A program made the translations under genes and the position numbers. Of a DNA stretch of 64,000 nucleotides, positions 1-8,423 are shown one piece after another. Within the stretch, counting starts at the first letter, position 1. Each line of letters opens with the position of its first letter. Location of the stretch: positions 1 through 64,000 of the forward strand of contig UQHW01000006.1 in NCBI GenBank assembly GCA_900540935.1, given 5' to 3'. Below the pieces are notes generated by a model, which was given only the letters and a program-made list of their open reading frames with translations, had not been told where the DNA came from and searched no databases. The stretch comes from an uncultured Collinsella sp. Lineage in GTDB: Bacteria; Actinomycetota; Coriobacteriia; Coriobacteriales; Coriobacteriaceae.

Positions 1-26
1 GGCCCGTGGGTTATACCCTAAGAGCA

Positions 27-49
27 AACCACCCTTTTTAAGGGTGGTT
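27..49. terminator. short perfect hairpin at window start
   Basis: A perfect 10-bp stem (AACCACCCTT / AAGGGTGGTT) with a 3-nt loop is followed only by a weak T-rich stretch. It may end a gene that lies left of the window, or it may be a leader structure of the lipoprotein gene. Bases 1-233 otherwise contain no gene that I can support. Confidence 0.4.
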
Positions 50-233
50 CTGATTGCACGGTACGGATGTGTTTTATTGCACGTTGGGCGGGCTTGCAAA
101 CCGTTCGGACGCTAAAACGAACCGACCGCGCCTTCGTGCCGTCGAGGGTGTTCATAAGTGGATAGTATGGGCTTACTTATTACAACGTGCGCCGTGTCTG
201 GGAAGCGCGGTGCCGCTTATTGGGAGGAACAAC

Positions 234-791
234 ATGAAAAAGAAGCTGCTGCTTGCGCCCCTCATGGCCGTCTTGGTTGCGTGCGTGGTCGTGCTCTCCG
301 GCTGCGGAGGCCCTTCGATCGAAGAGCTCATCACCGAGGACCTTACGACTCAGTTCGATGAGGTCAAAAACGGTGGTGACGATTTCCTCTCTGGCCTGGA
401 GGAGGCTTCGGGCGACGAGTTCGAGCAGCTGGGTATCGATCCCAAGGAGTATGCCAAGACCTACCTCGAGGGCTTTGACTACGAGATCGGCGACGTGACG
501 GTCGACGAGGACAAGGGCGTTGCAACCGCCGAGGTCTCCATCACCTGCAAGTCCATGAACAAGATCGTCGAGGACTTCTCCACCCAGTATCAGGAGAAGG
601 TCGCTGCACTCGACACGGTTTCTTCCGATGACGAGCTGTACAAGATGGCCGGCCAGGTGATGGTCGATGTGACCAAGGCCACCGAGCCCAGGAAGACCAC
701 GGTTATCTTCAAGTACACCTGCAACGATGACGGCGAGTGGTCTGCCGACGACTCCGTCAACTCCGAGATGATGGATGCGATGCTGAGCTAG
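234..791 (+). CDS. putative lipoprotein of unknown function
   Basis: This 185-aa protein has a lysine-rich N-terminus, a hydrophobic stretch and the lipobox LSGC with Cys24, so it should be exported and lipid-anchored to the outer face of the membrane. The mature part is acidic and soluble-looking, with no catalytic motif that I recognise; small lipoproteins of this shape are common in gut Coriobacteria. The ATG at 234 is chosen because GGGAGG lies 6 nt upstream and the signal peptide begins there. The frame stays open further upstream, but the extension has no signal sequence or ribosome site. A structured element begins 5 nt after the stop codon. Confidence 0.75.
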   Translation: MKKKLLLAPLMAVLVACVVVLSGCGGPSIEELITEDLTTQFDEVKNGGDDFLSGLEEASGDEFEQLGIDPKEYAKTYLEGFDYEIGDVTVDEDKGVATAEVSITCKSMNKIVEDFSTQYQEKVAALDTVSSDDELYKMAGQVMVDVTKATEPRKTTVIFKYTCNDDGEWSADDSVNSEMMDAMLS

Positions 792-795
792 GGGA

Positions 796-945
796 GTTAC
801 GCGGTTCTACGAACCGCGTAACCAGTTGACGCTGCGCGCCGCCCAAGCCGACAATTTGTCATTCAAAAGGCGAGGCATGACCAGAAGGTCTATGCCTCGC
901 CTTTTTCATGCCAACTTGTTCGGCTTGGACGTCGCTCGCTGTCCG
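796..945 (+). ncRNA. candidate structured RNA element, family C, copy 1
   Basis: This stretch begins 5 nt after the lipoprotein stop. It contains a perfect 12-bp hairpin (796-822, loop TAC), then the conserved core GACGCTGCGCGCCGCCCA (828-845), and a 14-bp hairpin (865-905) whose apex is GACC-AGAA-GGTC and which ends in TTTTT. A long-range pairing brings CCAAGCCGA-CAA (about 843-854) together with TTG-T-TCGGCTTGG (916-928). Two further copies occur at 20516 and 35699 with compensatory changes. The 865-906 hairpin with its T-run can also act as an intrinsic terminator. The function is unknown. Confidence 0.5.
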
Positions 946-1022
946 TCCTCTACCTGTGGTGTCGCCATTGTTGAGGGGTAGCTAATTTGGGACGGGGCTC
1001 TTTTAGCTGCCCCGTGCCCATC

Positions 1023-1093
1023 TAAGTTGCGGTGAAATAGGGACTGTTTGGGGGCAGTAGGCCGGCAATCAGTCCCTATTTCACCGCAACTTA
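1023..1093. repeat. palindromic repeat family A, copy 1
   Basis: The arms 1023-1046 and 1070-1093 form a perfect 24-bp inverted repeat around AGTTGCGGTGAAATAGGGAC, with a 23-nt unrelated centre. The same arms recur at 27559, and a diverged subtype occurs at 15195 and 39949. This copy lies between the convergent lipoprotein and HAD genes. It has no flanking T-run, so a REP/MITE-like element is more likely than a classical terminator. Confidence 0.85.
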
Positions 1094-1108
1094 TTGGTGG
1101 GCGGCTCG

Positions 1109-1777
1109 CTACTTGCCCAAGATCAGTACAGCGAGTTCGTCCTGGGTGTCCACCACGTAGTCGGCGCCGGCGGCCTCAAGTTCTGCTCGGCCGCGGAAGC
1201 CCCAGGTGACGCCGGCGCTCTTAAGGCTGGCGTTGTGGCCGGTCAGAACATCGACATTCGAATCGCCTACGTAGAGCGTGGTCGCCGGGTCGGCGCCCAG
1301 CTCCTTCATTACATGCAGCGTGACGGGCGCCTCGGGCTTGGGAGGAAACGCATCGACTCGGCCCTGCACCAGCGCAAAGCGCTCGGAACCAAAGTATTTC
1401 TCGATAAGCGGAACCGCCGAGACGTGGTCCTTGTTGGTGAGCACGGCAAGCTCAACGCCCGCGGCGCGCAGGCGGTCGAGCATCTCGATAGTACCGGCAT
1501 AGGGGGCAGTGTGGTCCTCCTTGTGCTCGCCGTAATAGGCCCTAAACTCGGCAAGCGTCTGCTCAAACACGCGGCCGTCGCCCGCGTACTCGGCGGGCAT
1601 AAAGCGCTCGACCAGTTTGAGCATGCCGTTTCCCACCTTGTAGCGGTACTCGTCCACGGCAAACGTGGGCCAGCCGTGCATCTCGCAGGTATGGTTGCCG
1701 GCGGCCGCCAGATCCTCGAGCGTGTTGAGGATGGTGCCGTCCAAATCAAAAATCACATGGGAAAACGCTGCTGCCAT
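1109..1777 (-). CDS. HAD-family phosphatase, phosphoglycolate-phosphatase-like
   Basis: This 222-aa haloacid dehalogenase hydrolase carries motif I DLDGT (nucleophile Asp11, Asp13), motif II in LTNKD, the motif III lysine in FPPKPEAP and motif IV GDSNVD. The layout fits the Gph/PGP branch, which dephosphorylates 2-phosphoglycolate or other small phosphate esters; the true substrate cannot be read from sequence. The start at 1777 is set by AGGAG 6 nt upstream and by the family N-terminus; the frame is open further upstream without a ribosome site. It lies 126 bp downstream of hypE on the same strand and could be co-transcribed, but it is not a maturation gene. Confidence 0.85.
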   Translation of the reverse strand: MAAAFSHVIFDLDGTILNTLEDLAAAGNHTCEMHGWPTFAVDEYRYKVGNGMLKLVERFMPAEYAGDGRVFEQTLAEFRAYYGEHKEDHTAPYAGTIEMLDRLRAAGVELAVLTNKDHVSAVPLIEKYFGSERFALVQGRVDAFPPKPEAPVTLHVMKELGADPATTLYVGDSNVDVLTGHNASLKSAGVTWGFRGRAELEAAGADYVVDTQDELAVLILGK

Positions 1778-1903
1778 GGGTGCTCCTGCCGTTTGAGTTG
1801 TAAAGCGCACCCCATGATACTGGCCCTGCACGTCGGGCGTGCCTGGAATCTGAATATCTGTAACAACCTTGAGTTGCACTGCGGCGGCTGCGCGCCATGT
1901 CCG

Positions 1904-2938
1904 CTAGCAAATCCTCGGCAGCTGCTCTCCCACGAGCATGTCGAGGATACGCGTCGAGCCCCAGCCGGTGCGCACGCGAACGGCGGGACGAGCACCTTCG
2001 GCGACCGGCAGCACGCGACCGATGATGGCGGCGTTCTCGCCGTAGCGGGCGGCACGCATGGCTGCTAGCGCCGCGTCGGCCTGCTCGGCTGGCACCACGG
2101 CGACCATCTTGCCCTCGTTGGCAACCTGCAGCACGTCGTAGCCGAGCATCTCGCAGGCGGCCTGCACGTCGGGGCGCACGGGTACGGCGTCCTCGTCAAT
2201 CTCCATGGCAACGCCGCTGGCCTGGGCAAACTCGTTGAGCGTGGATGCCAGGCCACCGCGCGTGGGGTCGCGGAAGCAACGCGTGTCGGGGGCGGCGGCC
2301 AGCACGTCGGCAATCAGGTGGTTGAGGGGCGCGGCGTCGCTCTCGATGCTGCTCGAGAACGCCAGGCCCTCGCGCTGGCTCATGATGGCGATGCCGTGGT
2401 CGCCCAGCGTGCCCGAGACCAGGACGACGTCGCCGGGCTGGCAGCTGGCGCCGCTGAGCGTCACGCCCGCGGGAACCTCGCCCACGCCGGCGGTGTTGAT
2501 GTAGACGCCGTCAGCTCCGCCGCGCTCGACCACCTTGGTGTCGCCGGTGATGATTTTGACGCCCGCCTCGCGCGCCGTCTCGGCCATGGTCTGCACAATC
2601 TGGCGCAGCTTATCCATAGGATAGCCCTCTTCGAGGATAAAGCCGCACGAAAGGAAGCGCACGTTGGCACCCGAGGTCGCAACATCGTTGACGGTTCCGC
2701 ACACGGCGAGCCTGCCGATATTGCCGCCGGGAAAGAACTGCGGCGTCACCACAAAGCTGTCGGTCGACATGGCGATGTGCCCGCTCGCGGGCAGGGCGGC
2801 GACACCGGCATCGTTGCCTTCGAGCAGCTCGGGCGACCCAAAGGCATCCAGAAAGACCTCGTCGATAATGCGCTTCATCATCTGCCCGCCGGAGCCGTGG
2901 CCCAGCAGGACAGTGCTATCGGTGACGCTATGGGACAT
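1904..2938 (-). CDS. hypE: hydrogenase maturation protein HypE
   Basis: HypE dehydrates the carboxamide that HypF places on its C-terminal cysteine to a thiocyanate, which becomes the cyanide ligand of the NiFe hydrogenase iron. The 344-aa sequence has the family start LLGHGSGG, the AIR-synthase-type ATP-binding architecture and the diagnostic C-terminus PRIC, ending in the modified cysteine (Cys344). GGAG lies 8 nt before the ATG. It is the last hyp gene of the minus-strand block and follows hypD after about 30 bp. The length is normal for the family. Confidence 0.96.
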   Translation of the reverse strand: MSHSVTDSTVLLGHGSGGQMMKRIIDEVFLDAFGSPELLEGNDAGVAALPASGHIAMSTDSFVVTPQFFPGGNIGRLAVCGTVNDVATSGANVRFLSCGFILEEGYPMDKLRQIVQTMAETAREAGVKIITGDTKVVERGGADGVYINTAGVGEVPAGVTLSGASCQPGDVVLVSGTLGDHGIAIMSQREGLAFSSSIESDAAPLNHLIADVLAAAPDTRCFRDPTRGGLASTLNEFAQASGVAMEIDEDAVPVRPDVQAACEMLGYDVLQVANEGKMVAVVPAEQADAALAAMRAARYGENAAIIGRVLPVAEGARPAVRVRTGWGSTRILDMLVGEQLPRIC

Positions 2939-2967
2939 ATCGAAAACTCCAATCGAGGGTGTTTGGG

Positions 2968-4080
2968 CTAGTCATGATAACGATAATGTGCCGCGCAGCT
3001 GCCTTCCGAGCTCACCATGCACGGGCCAACAGGATGCTCGGGCGTGCAGGCGTGGCCGAACAACGGGCAGTCGCTCGGCGCGATTGCCCCGCGCAGCACG
3101 TCGCCGCAACGGCATCCGCGCGGCTCGACCGTCGGCTCGATCGGAACGTCATGGCGAACGCCGGCGTCAAAGCGCGAGAACTCGGGGCGGATGGAAAGGC
3201 CCGAGGCGGCAATCGGTCCCAGCCCGCGCCACGTGGTATCGCACGGCTCAAACACCTGCTCGACCAGCTGGCGCGCTACGGGATTACCGTCCGCATTGAC
3301 GCCGCGACGGTACGCGTTGTCGATCGCGGGCCTCCCCTCAACGACCATCTGCACTAGCATGCAGATGCCCTGCAGAATATCGACCGGCTCAAATCCGGTA
3401 ACCACGCCCGGGGTCTTAAACTCGTCGGCCAAAAAGCCAAAGGGTGCAAGCCCTGTGATGGTGGCGACATGGCCCGGCAGGATAAAGCCGTCGATGGTCG
3501 TCTCGGGGTCGTTGGCAATCGCGCGCAGCGCCGGTGGCGTGGTCTTGTGGGCGCAATAGACCGAGAAGTTCTGGAGCCCGCGCGCATCTGCCTCTAGGAT
3601 GGCGGCGGCGATGGTGGGCGTCGTGGTCTCAAAGCCCACGCCCATAAAGATGACCGGGCGGTCGGGGTTGTGCTCGGCAATATCGAGCGCGTCGAGTGGC
3701 GAGTAGACGATGCGGATGTCGCGTCCGGCTGCCTTTTGCGCGGCAAGCGAGGTAGACGACCCGGGCACGCGCATCATGTCGCCAAAGGTGGTGATGATGG
3801 CGCCGTCCATCTTGGCGAGCGCGATTGCATGGTCGATATCGCGGTTGGCGGTAACACAGACGGGGCAACCCGGACCGCTCAGCAGTTTGAGCCCGGCAGG
3901 CATAATGGAGCGAAAGCCATAGCGACCGATGCTCACGGTATGCGTACCGCAGACTTCCATAAGGTTGATGCTGCGGTTGCCGACAAGCTCGTGAATACGA
4001 TCGATGAGCTCGCGAGCCAGCTTGGGGTCGCGGAATGCCGAAAAGTCGATACCGGAGCGAACCGGCTGTCCGGCCGCCAC
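2968..4080 (-). CDS. hypD: hydrogenase maturation protein HypD
   Basis: HypD is the [4Fe-4S] scaffold on which Fe(CN)2CO is assembled together with HypC. The 370-aa sequence contains the family motifs MEVCGTHTVSIGRYG, LLSGPGCPVCVT and GFETTTP, plus the C-terminal cysteine-rich part (CRCGDVLRG). It starts with GTG at 4080, one base inside the hypC stop codon, with AGAGG 7 nt upstream. This overlap indicates translational coupling of hypC and hypD, whose products work as a pair. Confidence 0.96.
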   Translation of the reverse strand: MAAGQPVRSGIDFSAFRDPKLARELIDRIHELVGNRSINLMEVCGTHTVSIGRYGFRSIMPAGLKLLSGPGCPVCVTANRDIDHAIALAKMDGAIITTFGDMMRVPGSSTSLAAQKAAGRDIRIVYSPLDALDIAEHNPDRPVIFMGVGFETTTPTIAAAILEADARGLQNFSVYCAHKTTPPALRAIANDPETTIDGFILPGHVATITGLAPFGFLADEFKTPGVVTGFEPVDILQGICMLVQMVVEGRPAIDNAYRRGVNADGNPVARQLVEQVFEPCDTTWRGLGPIAASGLSIRPEFSRFDAGVRHDVPIEPTVEPRGCRCGDVLRGAIAPSDCPLFGHACTPEHPVGPCMVSSEGSCAAHYRYHD

Positions 4081-4340
4081 TAGTAAGCCTCTGCCGGGTT
4101 GGTGGCCAGCTGGTCCTCTTTGGCCAGCTCGGTCATGGTGCTGACCAGGTCGAGCGTCTCCTGCGCCTCCTGCTCGTCGACAATCTGAATGCCAAAGCCG
4201 GCGTGCACGAGAATATAGTCGCCTACCTGTGCCGTCGGCACGAGGCGCAGCGAAACGGGGCGCTCGATGCCCATCATGTCGACGGTCGCCTTAAGGTCGT
4301 CGTCGCGTTTGACCACTTTACCGGGAACGGCAAGGCACAT
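4080..4340 (-). CDS. hypC: hydrogenase maturation chaperone HypC
   Basis: HypC/HupF is an 86-aa chaperone with the diagnostic N-terminus MCLAVPGKV. Cys2 binds the iron centre and shuttles it between HypD and the hydrogenase large subunit. AAGGGG precedes the ATG. The gene sits between hypF and hypD. A small palindrome (CCATCA-GT-TGATGG, about 4387-4400) lies in the 131-bp hypF-hypC gap. Confidence 0.95.
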   Translation of the reverse strand: MCLAVPGKVVKRDDDLKATVDMMGIERPVSLRLVPTAQVGDYILVHAGFGIQIVDEQEAQETLDLVSTMTELAKEDQLATNPAEAY

Positions 4341-4471
4341 AATGTTCCCCTTTTATACGTTTTGCGCTGGATAGGCGCCTAATTACCCATCAGTTGATGG
4401 TAGCGCTCGCGGGAGTCACGAGCAAACGCGTTACACCTGTGAGACGGCGACGCGCAGGCTGGCAAAACAGT

Positions 4472-6940
4472 CTATCGCGATGCTGTCTGCGCGAGGCGAG
4501 CGCTTGCGACCGCCGTCTGACCGTAGGCGATGCAGCCGTCATTGACGGGTGCGGTGTGGGGGACAAGGACAGTAAGGCCTGCGCTTTTGAGCTCGCGGGT
4601 GAGGAACTGAAGCAGGAGTCGGTTCATGAACACGCCGCCCGAGAGCACGACGGTGTCGATGCCTTCACGGACGCAGATCTCGCTTGCGATGCGGGTCGAC
4701 GCGCGTGCGATGGTGACATGGAAGTCGAGCGCGATCTTGCCGGCGGGCACGCCGGTCCTGATTCCCTCCAAAAGCGCCTCAATAAGCGGTCTGGAGTTCA
4801 GAACATGGCAGTCGTCCGGACGGGATGATTCGGTTACGGAAAAGCTGGCCATATTGCCGGTGGGGCAGGCACTTTCACTGCTGAGCGCGCGCCAGGCGGC
4901 GGCTTCGAATTCTATGGCGGGTTCGCCCTCGTAGGTTGCCTTGTCGCAGATGCCCAGAATTGCTGCCGCGGCATCAAAGAGACGCCCCATGCTGCTGGTA
5001 CGCGGGCTGTTGATGCCGCGCTCGATCATGGTGGCTGTCACGCTGCGCGTTTGCTCGTCGAGGCTGTCCAAAAGCCGAGCGGCGCCTGGGTGCTCGAGCA
5101 GGCCGAGCTCACTGAGCAGGGCAAAGGCGTTGCGGCGGGCGTCGCGCACGGAGGCCGCCCCGCCGGGGAGCGCCCAGGTGCGCAAATGCGCGGCGCGCTC
5201 AAAGCCGCCAAGGCTGGCAACAAGAAACTCGCCGCCCCAAATGGTCCCATCGGTACCGGCGCCGGTGCCGTCAAAGGCGATGCCAAGGACGCGCTCGTCG
5301 GTTGTAAGCTGGCCCGCGGCGATAGCCTCGGCCATTACGCTCGCGATATGCGCATGATGGTGCTGCACCTCGACGAGCGGCAGATTGCATTTTCGCGCCT
5401 GCTCGCGCGCCCACTGGCTCGATAGATAGCTGGGATGTACATCGCAGGCTAAGGCGGCGGGCGCCAAGTCAAAGAGATCTTCCAAGCGTGCGCGCGCGGC
5501 GTTCCAGGCATCGAAGGTCCCGCCGTTTTCAACATCGCCGATATGCTGCGACACAAAACAGGTTGCCTCGCCGTTCGCCCCTTCACGCGTGAGCGCAATC
5601 GTGGCCTTTTGTTGTGGCCCACAGGCGAGCACGCAGGACGGAGTGCCGTCGAGCGCCGGCAACGGCAGCGGCTGGGGTGCATATCCGCGAGCGCGGCGCA
5701 CGGGCATAACGGCGCCGTCGACCACGCGCACTACAGAGTCGTCGTAGCGCGAGAGGATCGCGCGGTCGTTGCCGAGCAACGCATCGGCGATGCCGGCGGC
5801 AACGAGGTGTTCCCAGGCAAGATCGTCGTCGGTCTCGATGGGCTCTTCGCTCAGGTTTCCGCTAGTCATGACAAGCGCGTGCATGCCATGCGTTTCTGCC
5901 GCGGCAAGCAGCAGATGCTGAAGCGGGGTGTAGGGGAGCATAACGCCGAGCTCGGGCAGGTCGCGCGCGACGGACGGTGCGAGCGCGAGGGCGTCGGGAG
6001 AATCACCGCTCTCGCAAACAGCACGTCGGCGCAGCAGCACAATGGGGCGAATGCTGCCGGCCAGCAAGCCGCGCTCAGCGTCGCTGATATGGCACAGGCG
6101 TTCAGCGTCGGCAAGGCTGCGCACCATAACGGCAAGTGGCTTGTTGCTGCGGCGTTTACGGCGGCGAAGCTCGGCTACCGCCTGCTCGTTGGAGGCGTCA
6201 CAGGATAGATGGAATCCGCCCAGGCCCTTGATGGCGACGATGCCACCAAGGGCCAGCAGCTCAACGCAGCGGTCGATAATGGCGTCGCTGGTCTCGCGCG
6301 TGGTGCCGACGGCCAGCGGCGCGGCGGCTTCGCCCGGCTCATCGCCCACGCTCGCTTCGCGCCACATGATATGCGGCCCGCAATTAAAGCAGGCATCGGG
6401 CTGCGCGTGAAAGCGACGGTCGAGCGGATTGGCATACTCCGCGGCACACTCAGGGCACATGGGAAAACGGTCCATCGAGGTAGCCGCTCGGTCATAAGGC
6501 AGCGATCGGATGATGGTAAAGCGTGGGCCGCAGTTAGTGCAGTTGATAAAGGGGTAGTGATAGCGTCGGTCGGCGGGATCGAACAGCTCGCGCAGGCAAT
6601 CGTCGCAGGTGGCGATATCGGGCGAGACGAGCGTCGTGTGCGCGGTCTGGTCCTGCGATGCTACGATGCGAAAACCCTCTTCATTGGCGGCATCCCAACC
6701 GTTGGCTGCCAGGTCCACAACCTCGACATGCTCTACGCGGGCTGCCGCAGGCGCATGCTCAGAAAGCGCGGCAACAAAAGCATCGAGCGCACCGGCCAGA
6801 GCATGCGCTTCGATATGCACGCCGTCGCCCGCGTTGAGCACCCATCCGCAAATGCCATGCGCCATGGCCTCGCGATACACAAACGGCCGCATGCCAACGC
6901 CCTGCACAATGCCCGTTACATGAATATGCACATGCCGCAT
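4472..6940 (-). CDS. hypF: carbamoyltransferase HypF
   Basis: HypF makes carbamoyl-AMP from carbamoyl phosphate and transfers the carbamoyl group to HypE. The 822-aa protein has an N-terminal acylphosphatase domain (VTGIVQGVGMRPFVYR), two zinc-finger modules (CDDC...CTNC and CPEC...CFNC, about residues 110-190), a YrdC-like domain, and a Kae1-like domain with the metal motif VQHHHAHIAS near residue 525. The start at 6940 is chosen by GAGGGG upstream and by the family start MRHVHIHVTG; an in-frame upstream codon lacks a ribosome site. It is somewhat longer than the roughly 750-770 aa typical of the family. It follows nikR closely. Confidence 0.95.
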   Translation of the reverse strand: MRHVHIHVTGIVQGVGMRPFVYREAMAHGICGWVLNAGDGVHIEAHALAGALDAFVAALSEHAPAAARVEHVEVVDLAANGWDAANEEGFRIVASQDQTAHTTLVSPDIATCDDCLRELFDPADRRYHYPFINCTNCGPRFTIIRSLPYDRAATSMDRFPMCPECAAEYANPLDRRFHAQPDACFNCGPHIMWREASVGDEPGEAAAPLAVGTTRETSDAIIDRCVELLALGGIVAIKGLGGFHLSCDASNEQAVAELRRRKRRSNKPLAVMVRSLADAERLCHISDAERGLLAGSIRPIVLLRRRAVCESGDSPDALALAPSVARDLPELGVMLPYTPLQHLLLAAAETHGMHALVMTSGNLSEEPIETDDDLAWEHLVAAGIADALLGNDRAILSRYDDSVVRVVDGAVMPVRRARGYAPQPLPLPALDGTPSCVLACGPQQKATIALTREGANGEATCFVSQHIGDVENGGTFDAWNAARARLEDLFDLAPAALACDVHPSYLSSQWAREQARKCNLPLVEVQHHHAHIASVMAEAIAAGQLTTDERVLGIAFDGTGAGTDGTIWGGEFLVASLGGFERAAHLRTWALPGGAASVRDARRNAFALLSELGLLEHPGAARLLDSLDEQTRSVTATMIERGINSPRTSSMGRLFDAAAAILGICDKATYEGEPAIEFEAAAWRALSSESACPTGNMASFSVTESSRPDDCHVLNSRPLIEALLEGIRTGVPAGKIALDFHVTIARASTRIASEICVREGIDTVVLSGGVFMNRLLLQFLTRELKSAGLTVLVPHTAPVNDGCIAYGQTAVASARLAQTASR

Positions 6941-6982
6941 GCGACACCCCTCATCAAAACCGACCAAATAGGGACAGGTGCG

Positions 6983-7495
6983 CTACAGCCCCAGGCTCTG
7001 CTTGGTGGCGGCGCACGTGAGCTCGCCGTGCTTAACGCCGCGCAGGCCCAGCAGACGGTCGGCTAGTTCGTAGACGCGCTCGCCGCGACCCTTGAGCGCC
7101 AGAATCTCCAAGCAGTTGTGGTGATCCAGATGCACGTGCATGGTCGATACGATCTCGTCGGTGTAGTCGTGCTGCACTTCGTCCAGACGGCGCGTCAGGT
7201 CGCCGGTATGGTGGTCGTAGATCATGGTGAGCGACCCGATAACATGCTCATCGGGCGTGCGCATCTGCTCCTTGGCGATCGAGGCGCGAATCAGGTCGCG
7301 CACGGCCTCGGAGCGGTTGGCCACGTCGCCGCGGCGCGCGATCTGTTCGTCAAAACGGCGCAGCAGGTCGTCCGGTGCGGTAACCGAAAAACGGACCAGC
7401 TCGGAGCCGGAACCACTACAGTGGCAGCCCGCGTCACCGTCCGCCCCGTGCGGATGCTCGTGCTCGTACCCGCAGCCGTGCTCGTGTTCGGCCAC
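6983..7495 (-). CDS. nikR: nickel-responsive regulator NikR with His/Cys-rich N-terminal tail
   Basis: This 170-aa ribbon-helix-helix repressor has its DNA-binding part (SELVRFSVTAPDDLL) starting near residue 31 and a C-terminal ACT-like nickel domain. All four canonical nickel ligands are present with the E. coli spacing: His109, His120, His122 and Cys128 (in HVHLDHHNC). The first 30 residues are an extra His/Cys-rich tail, not usual for NikR. The start is a GTG one base after the preceding TAA, with only a weak ribosome site, so translation is probably coupled; a shorter protein lacking the tail is possible. The position ahead of hypF suggests nickel control of hydrogenase maturation. Confidence 0.88.
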   Translation of the reverse strand: MAEHEHGCGYEHEHPHGADGDAGCHCSGSGSELVRFSVTAPDDLLRRFDEQIARRGDVANRSEAVRDLIRASIAKEQMRTPDEHVIGSLTMIYDHHTGDLTRRLDEVQHDYTDEIVSTMHVHLDHHNCLEILALKGRGERVYELADRLLGLRGVKHGELTCAATKQSLGL

Positions 7496-7496
7496 C

Positions 7497-7745
7497 TTAC
7501 ACCAGCTTCACGGAGCCGACGGAGTTGTGGTCGGCCTCGATGGCTTCCTCGTAGCCCTCGAGCGCGTCATGCGCCTCGTGCAGCGCGGCCATGGCGGCCT
7601 CGAGCTTGGCGCCGATGCGCTCCATGTCAAAATTCTCGGTCGCATGCAGCAACTGATGGCTCCACTCATGAGCGAGCTCGATAGTGTCGTCGACCTGTTT
7701 GACGCTCATGGCAAGCTGGCTCATGTTCATTCCAACATCATGCAT
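7497..7745 (-). CDS. small protein of unknown function, first gene of the nikR-hyp block
   Basis: This 82-aa, mainly helical, acidic protein has scattered histidines (AHEWSHQLLHATE, AALHEAHDALEG, EADHNS). I do not recognise the family. The ATG at 7745 has a strong AAGGAGA 6 nt upstream; a second in-frame ATG five codons later is possible. Its stop is one base from the nikR start, so the two are almost certainly co-translated. A role in nickel handling is inferred from context only. Confidence 0.7.
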   Translation of the reverse strand: MHDVGMNMSQLAMSVKQVDDTIELAHEWSHQLLHATENFDMERIGAKLEAAMAALHEAHDALEGYEEAIEADHNSVGSVKLV

Positions 7746-7822
7746 GGGAAATCTCCTTTTGTATGGGGCAGTTCAGTGGTTCAGATTTTACTACGCCCGC
7801 TCTGCGCACAGCTGCATAAGAA

Positions 7823-7855
7823 AACGGGTACGAGTCTGTGCGACCCGCACCCGTT
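7823..7855 (-). terminator. intrinsic terminator of trxA
   Basis: Read on the minus strand, AACGGGTGCGGGTC and GACTCGTACCCGTT form a 14-nt stem with two mismatches, followed by TTTTCTT. It is correctly placed to end thioredoxin transcription. Confidence 0.75.
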
Positions 7856-7966
7856 CACTGGGGGCTGTTTGTGACTACCATACTATCCGTGGTTGCACTC
7901 GGTGCATCCAGAAGTCCGGCGAGCGGTGCAAAAGCGCTCATAGACGGTGGGTAAGTAACAAGCGTA

Positions 7967-8287
7967 TTACAGATGCTTTTCCAGCAGCGCCTGCAGCCTC
8001 GCCTTGGGCAGAGCGCCAACTGAGCGGTCAATCTCCTCGCCGTTCTTAAACACAATCAGCGTGGGGATGCTCATGACGCCATACTTCATGGCCAGGTCCT
8101 GGTTGTCGTCGACGTTGCATTTGGCAACGGCAAGCTTGCCCGCCAGCTCATCGGCAACCTCGTCAACGATGGGCGAGAGGGATCGACAGGGCCCGCACCA
8201 CGGTGCCCAAAAATCGACCAGCACGGGCAGACTGTCGTTAACGATGGAATCGAAGTTCTCGGGGGTAATCTGATTAATGTCAGCCAT
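7967..8287 (-). CDS. trxA: thioredoxin
   Basis: This 106-aa cytoplasmic disulfide reductase has the active site WCGPC (Cys31, Cys34) and the cis-proline loop MSIPTLIVFKNGE. It reduces protein disulfides with electrons from thioredoxin reductase, which is not in the window. The start at 8287 is set by GGAGG just upstream and by the usual length of about 105 aa; the frame extends further upstream without support. It is a single gene, divergent from the gene at 8424. Confidence 0.96.
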   Translation of the reverse strand: MADINQITPENFDSIVNDSLPVLVDFWAPWCGPCRSLSPIVDEVADELAGKLAVAKCNVDDNQDLAMKYGVMSIPTLIVFKNGEEIDRSVGALPKARLQALLEKHL

Positions 8288-8389
8288 GGTGACCTCCATA
8301 ATGCGACGCGGCTCGGCCGCGTAAAACTCAGTACGACCGTGCTTATACCCAGCCGCCCGCAAAGCAACCACTCGCGGGCAGCTCTTTTA

Positions 8390-8395
8390 TATAAT
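8390..8395 (+). promoter_or_regulatory. -10 box of the 8424 gene
   Basis: A consensus TATAAT lies 29 bp before the ATG of the 8424 gene. A GCCCGC/GCGGGC inverted repeat (about 8354-8379) lies in the trxA/8424 divergent promoter region; no convincing -35 is visible. Confidence 0.45.
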
Positions 8396-8423
8396 GGTGG
8401 GCACGCAAACGATTGGAGAGCGC

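Noticed and set aside
54..233. N-terminal extension of the lipoprotein frame
   Set aside because: The extension has no ribosome site or signal peptide; the strong GGGAGG and the lipobox set the start at 234.
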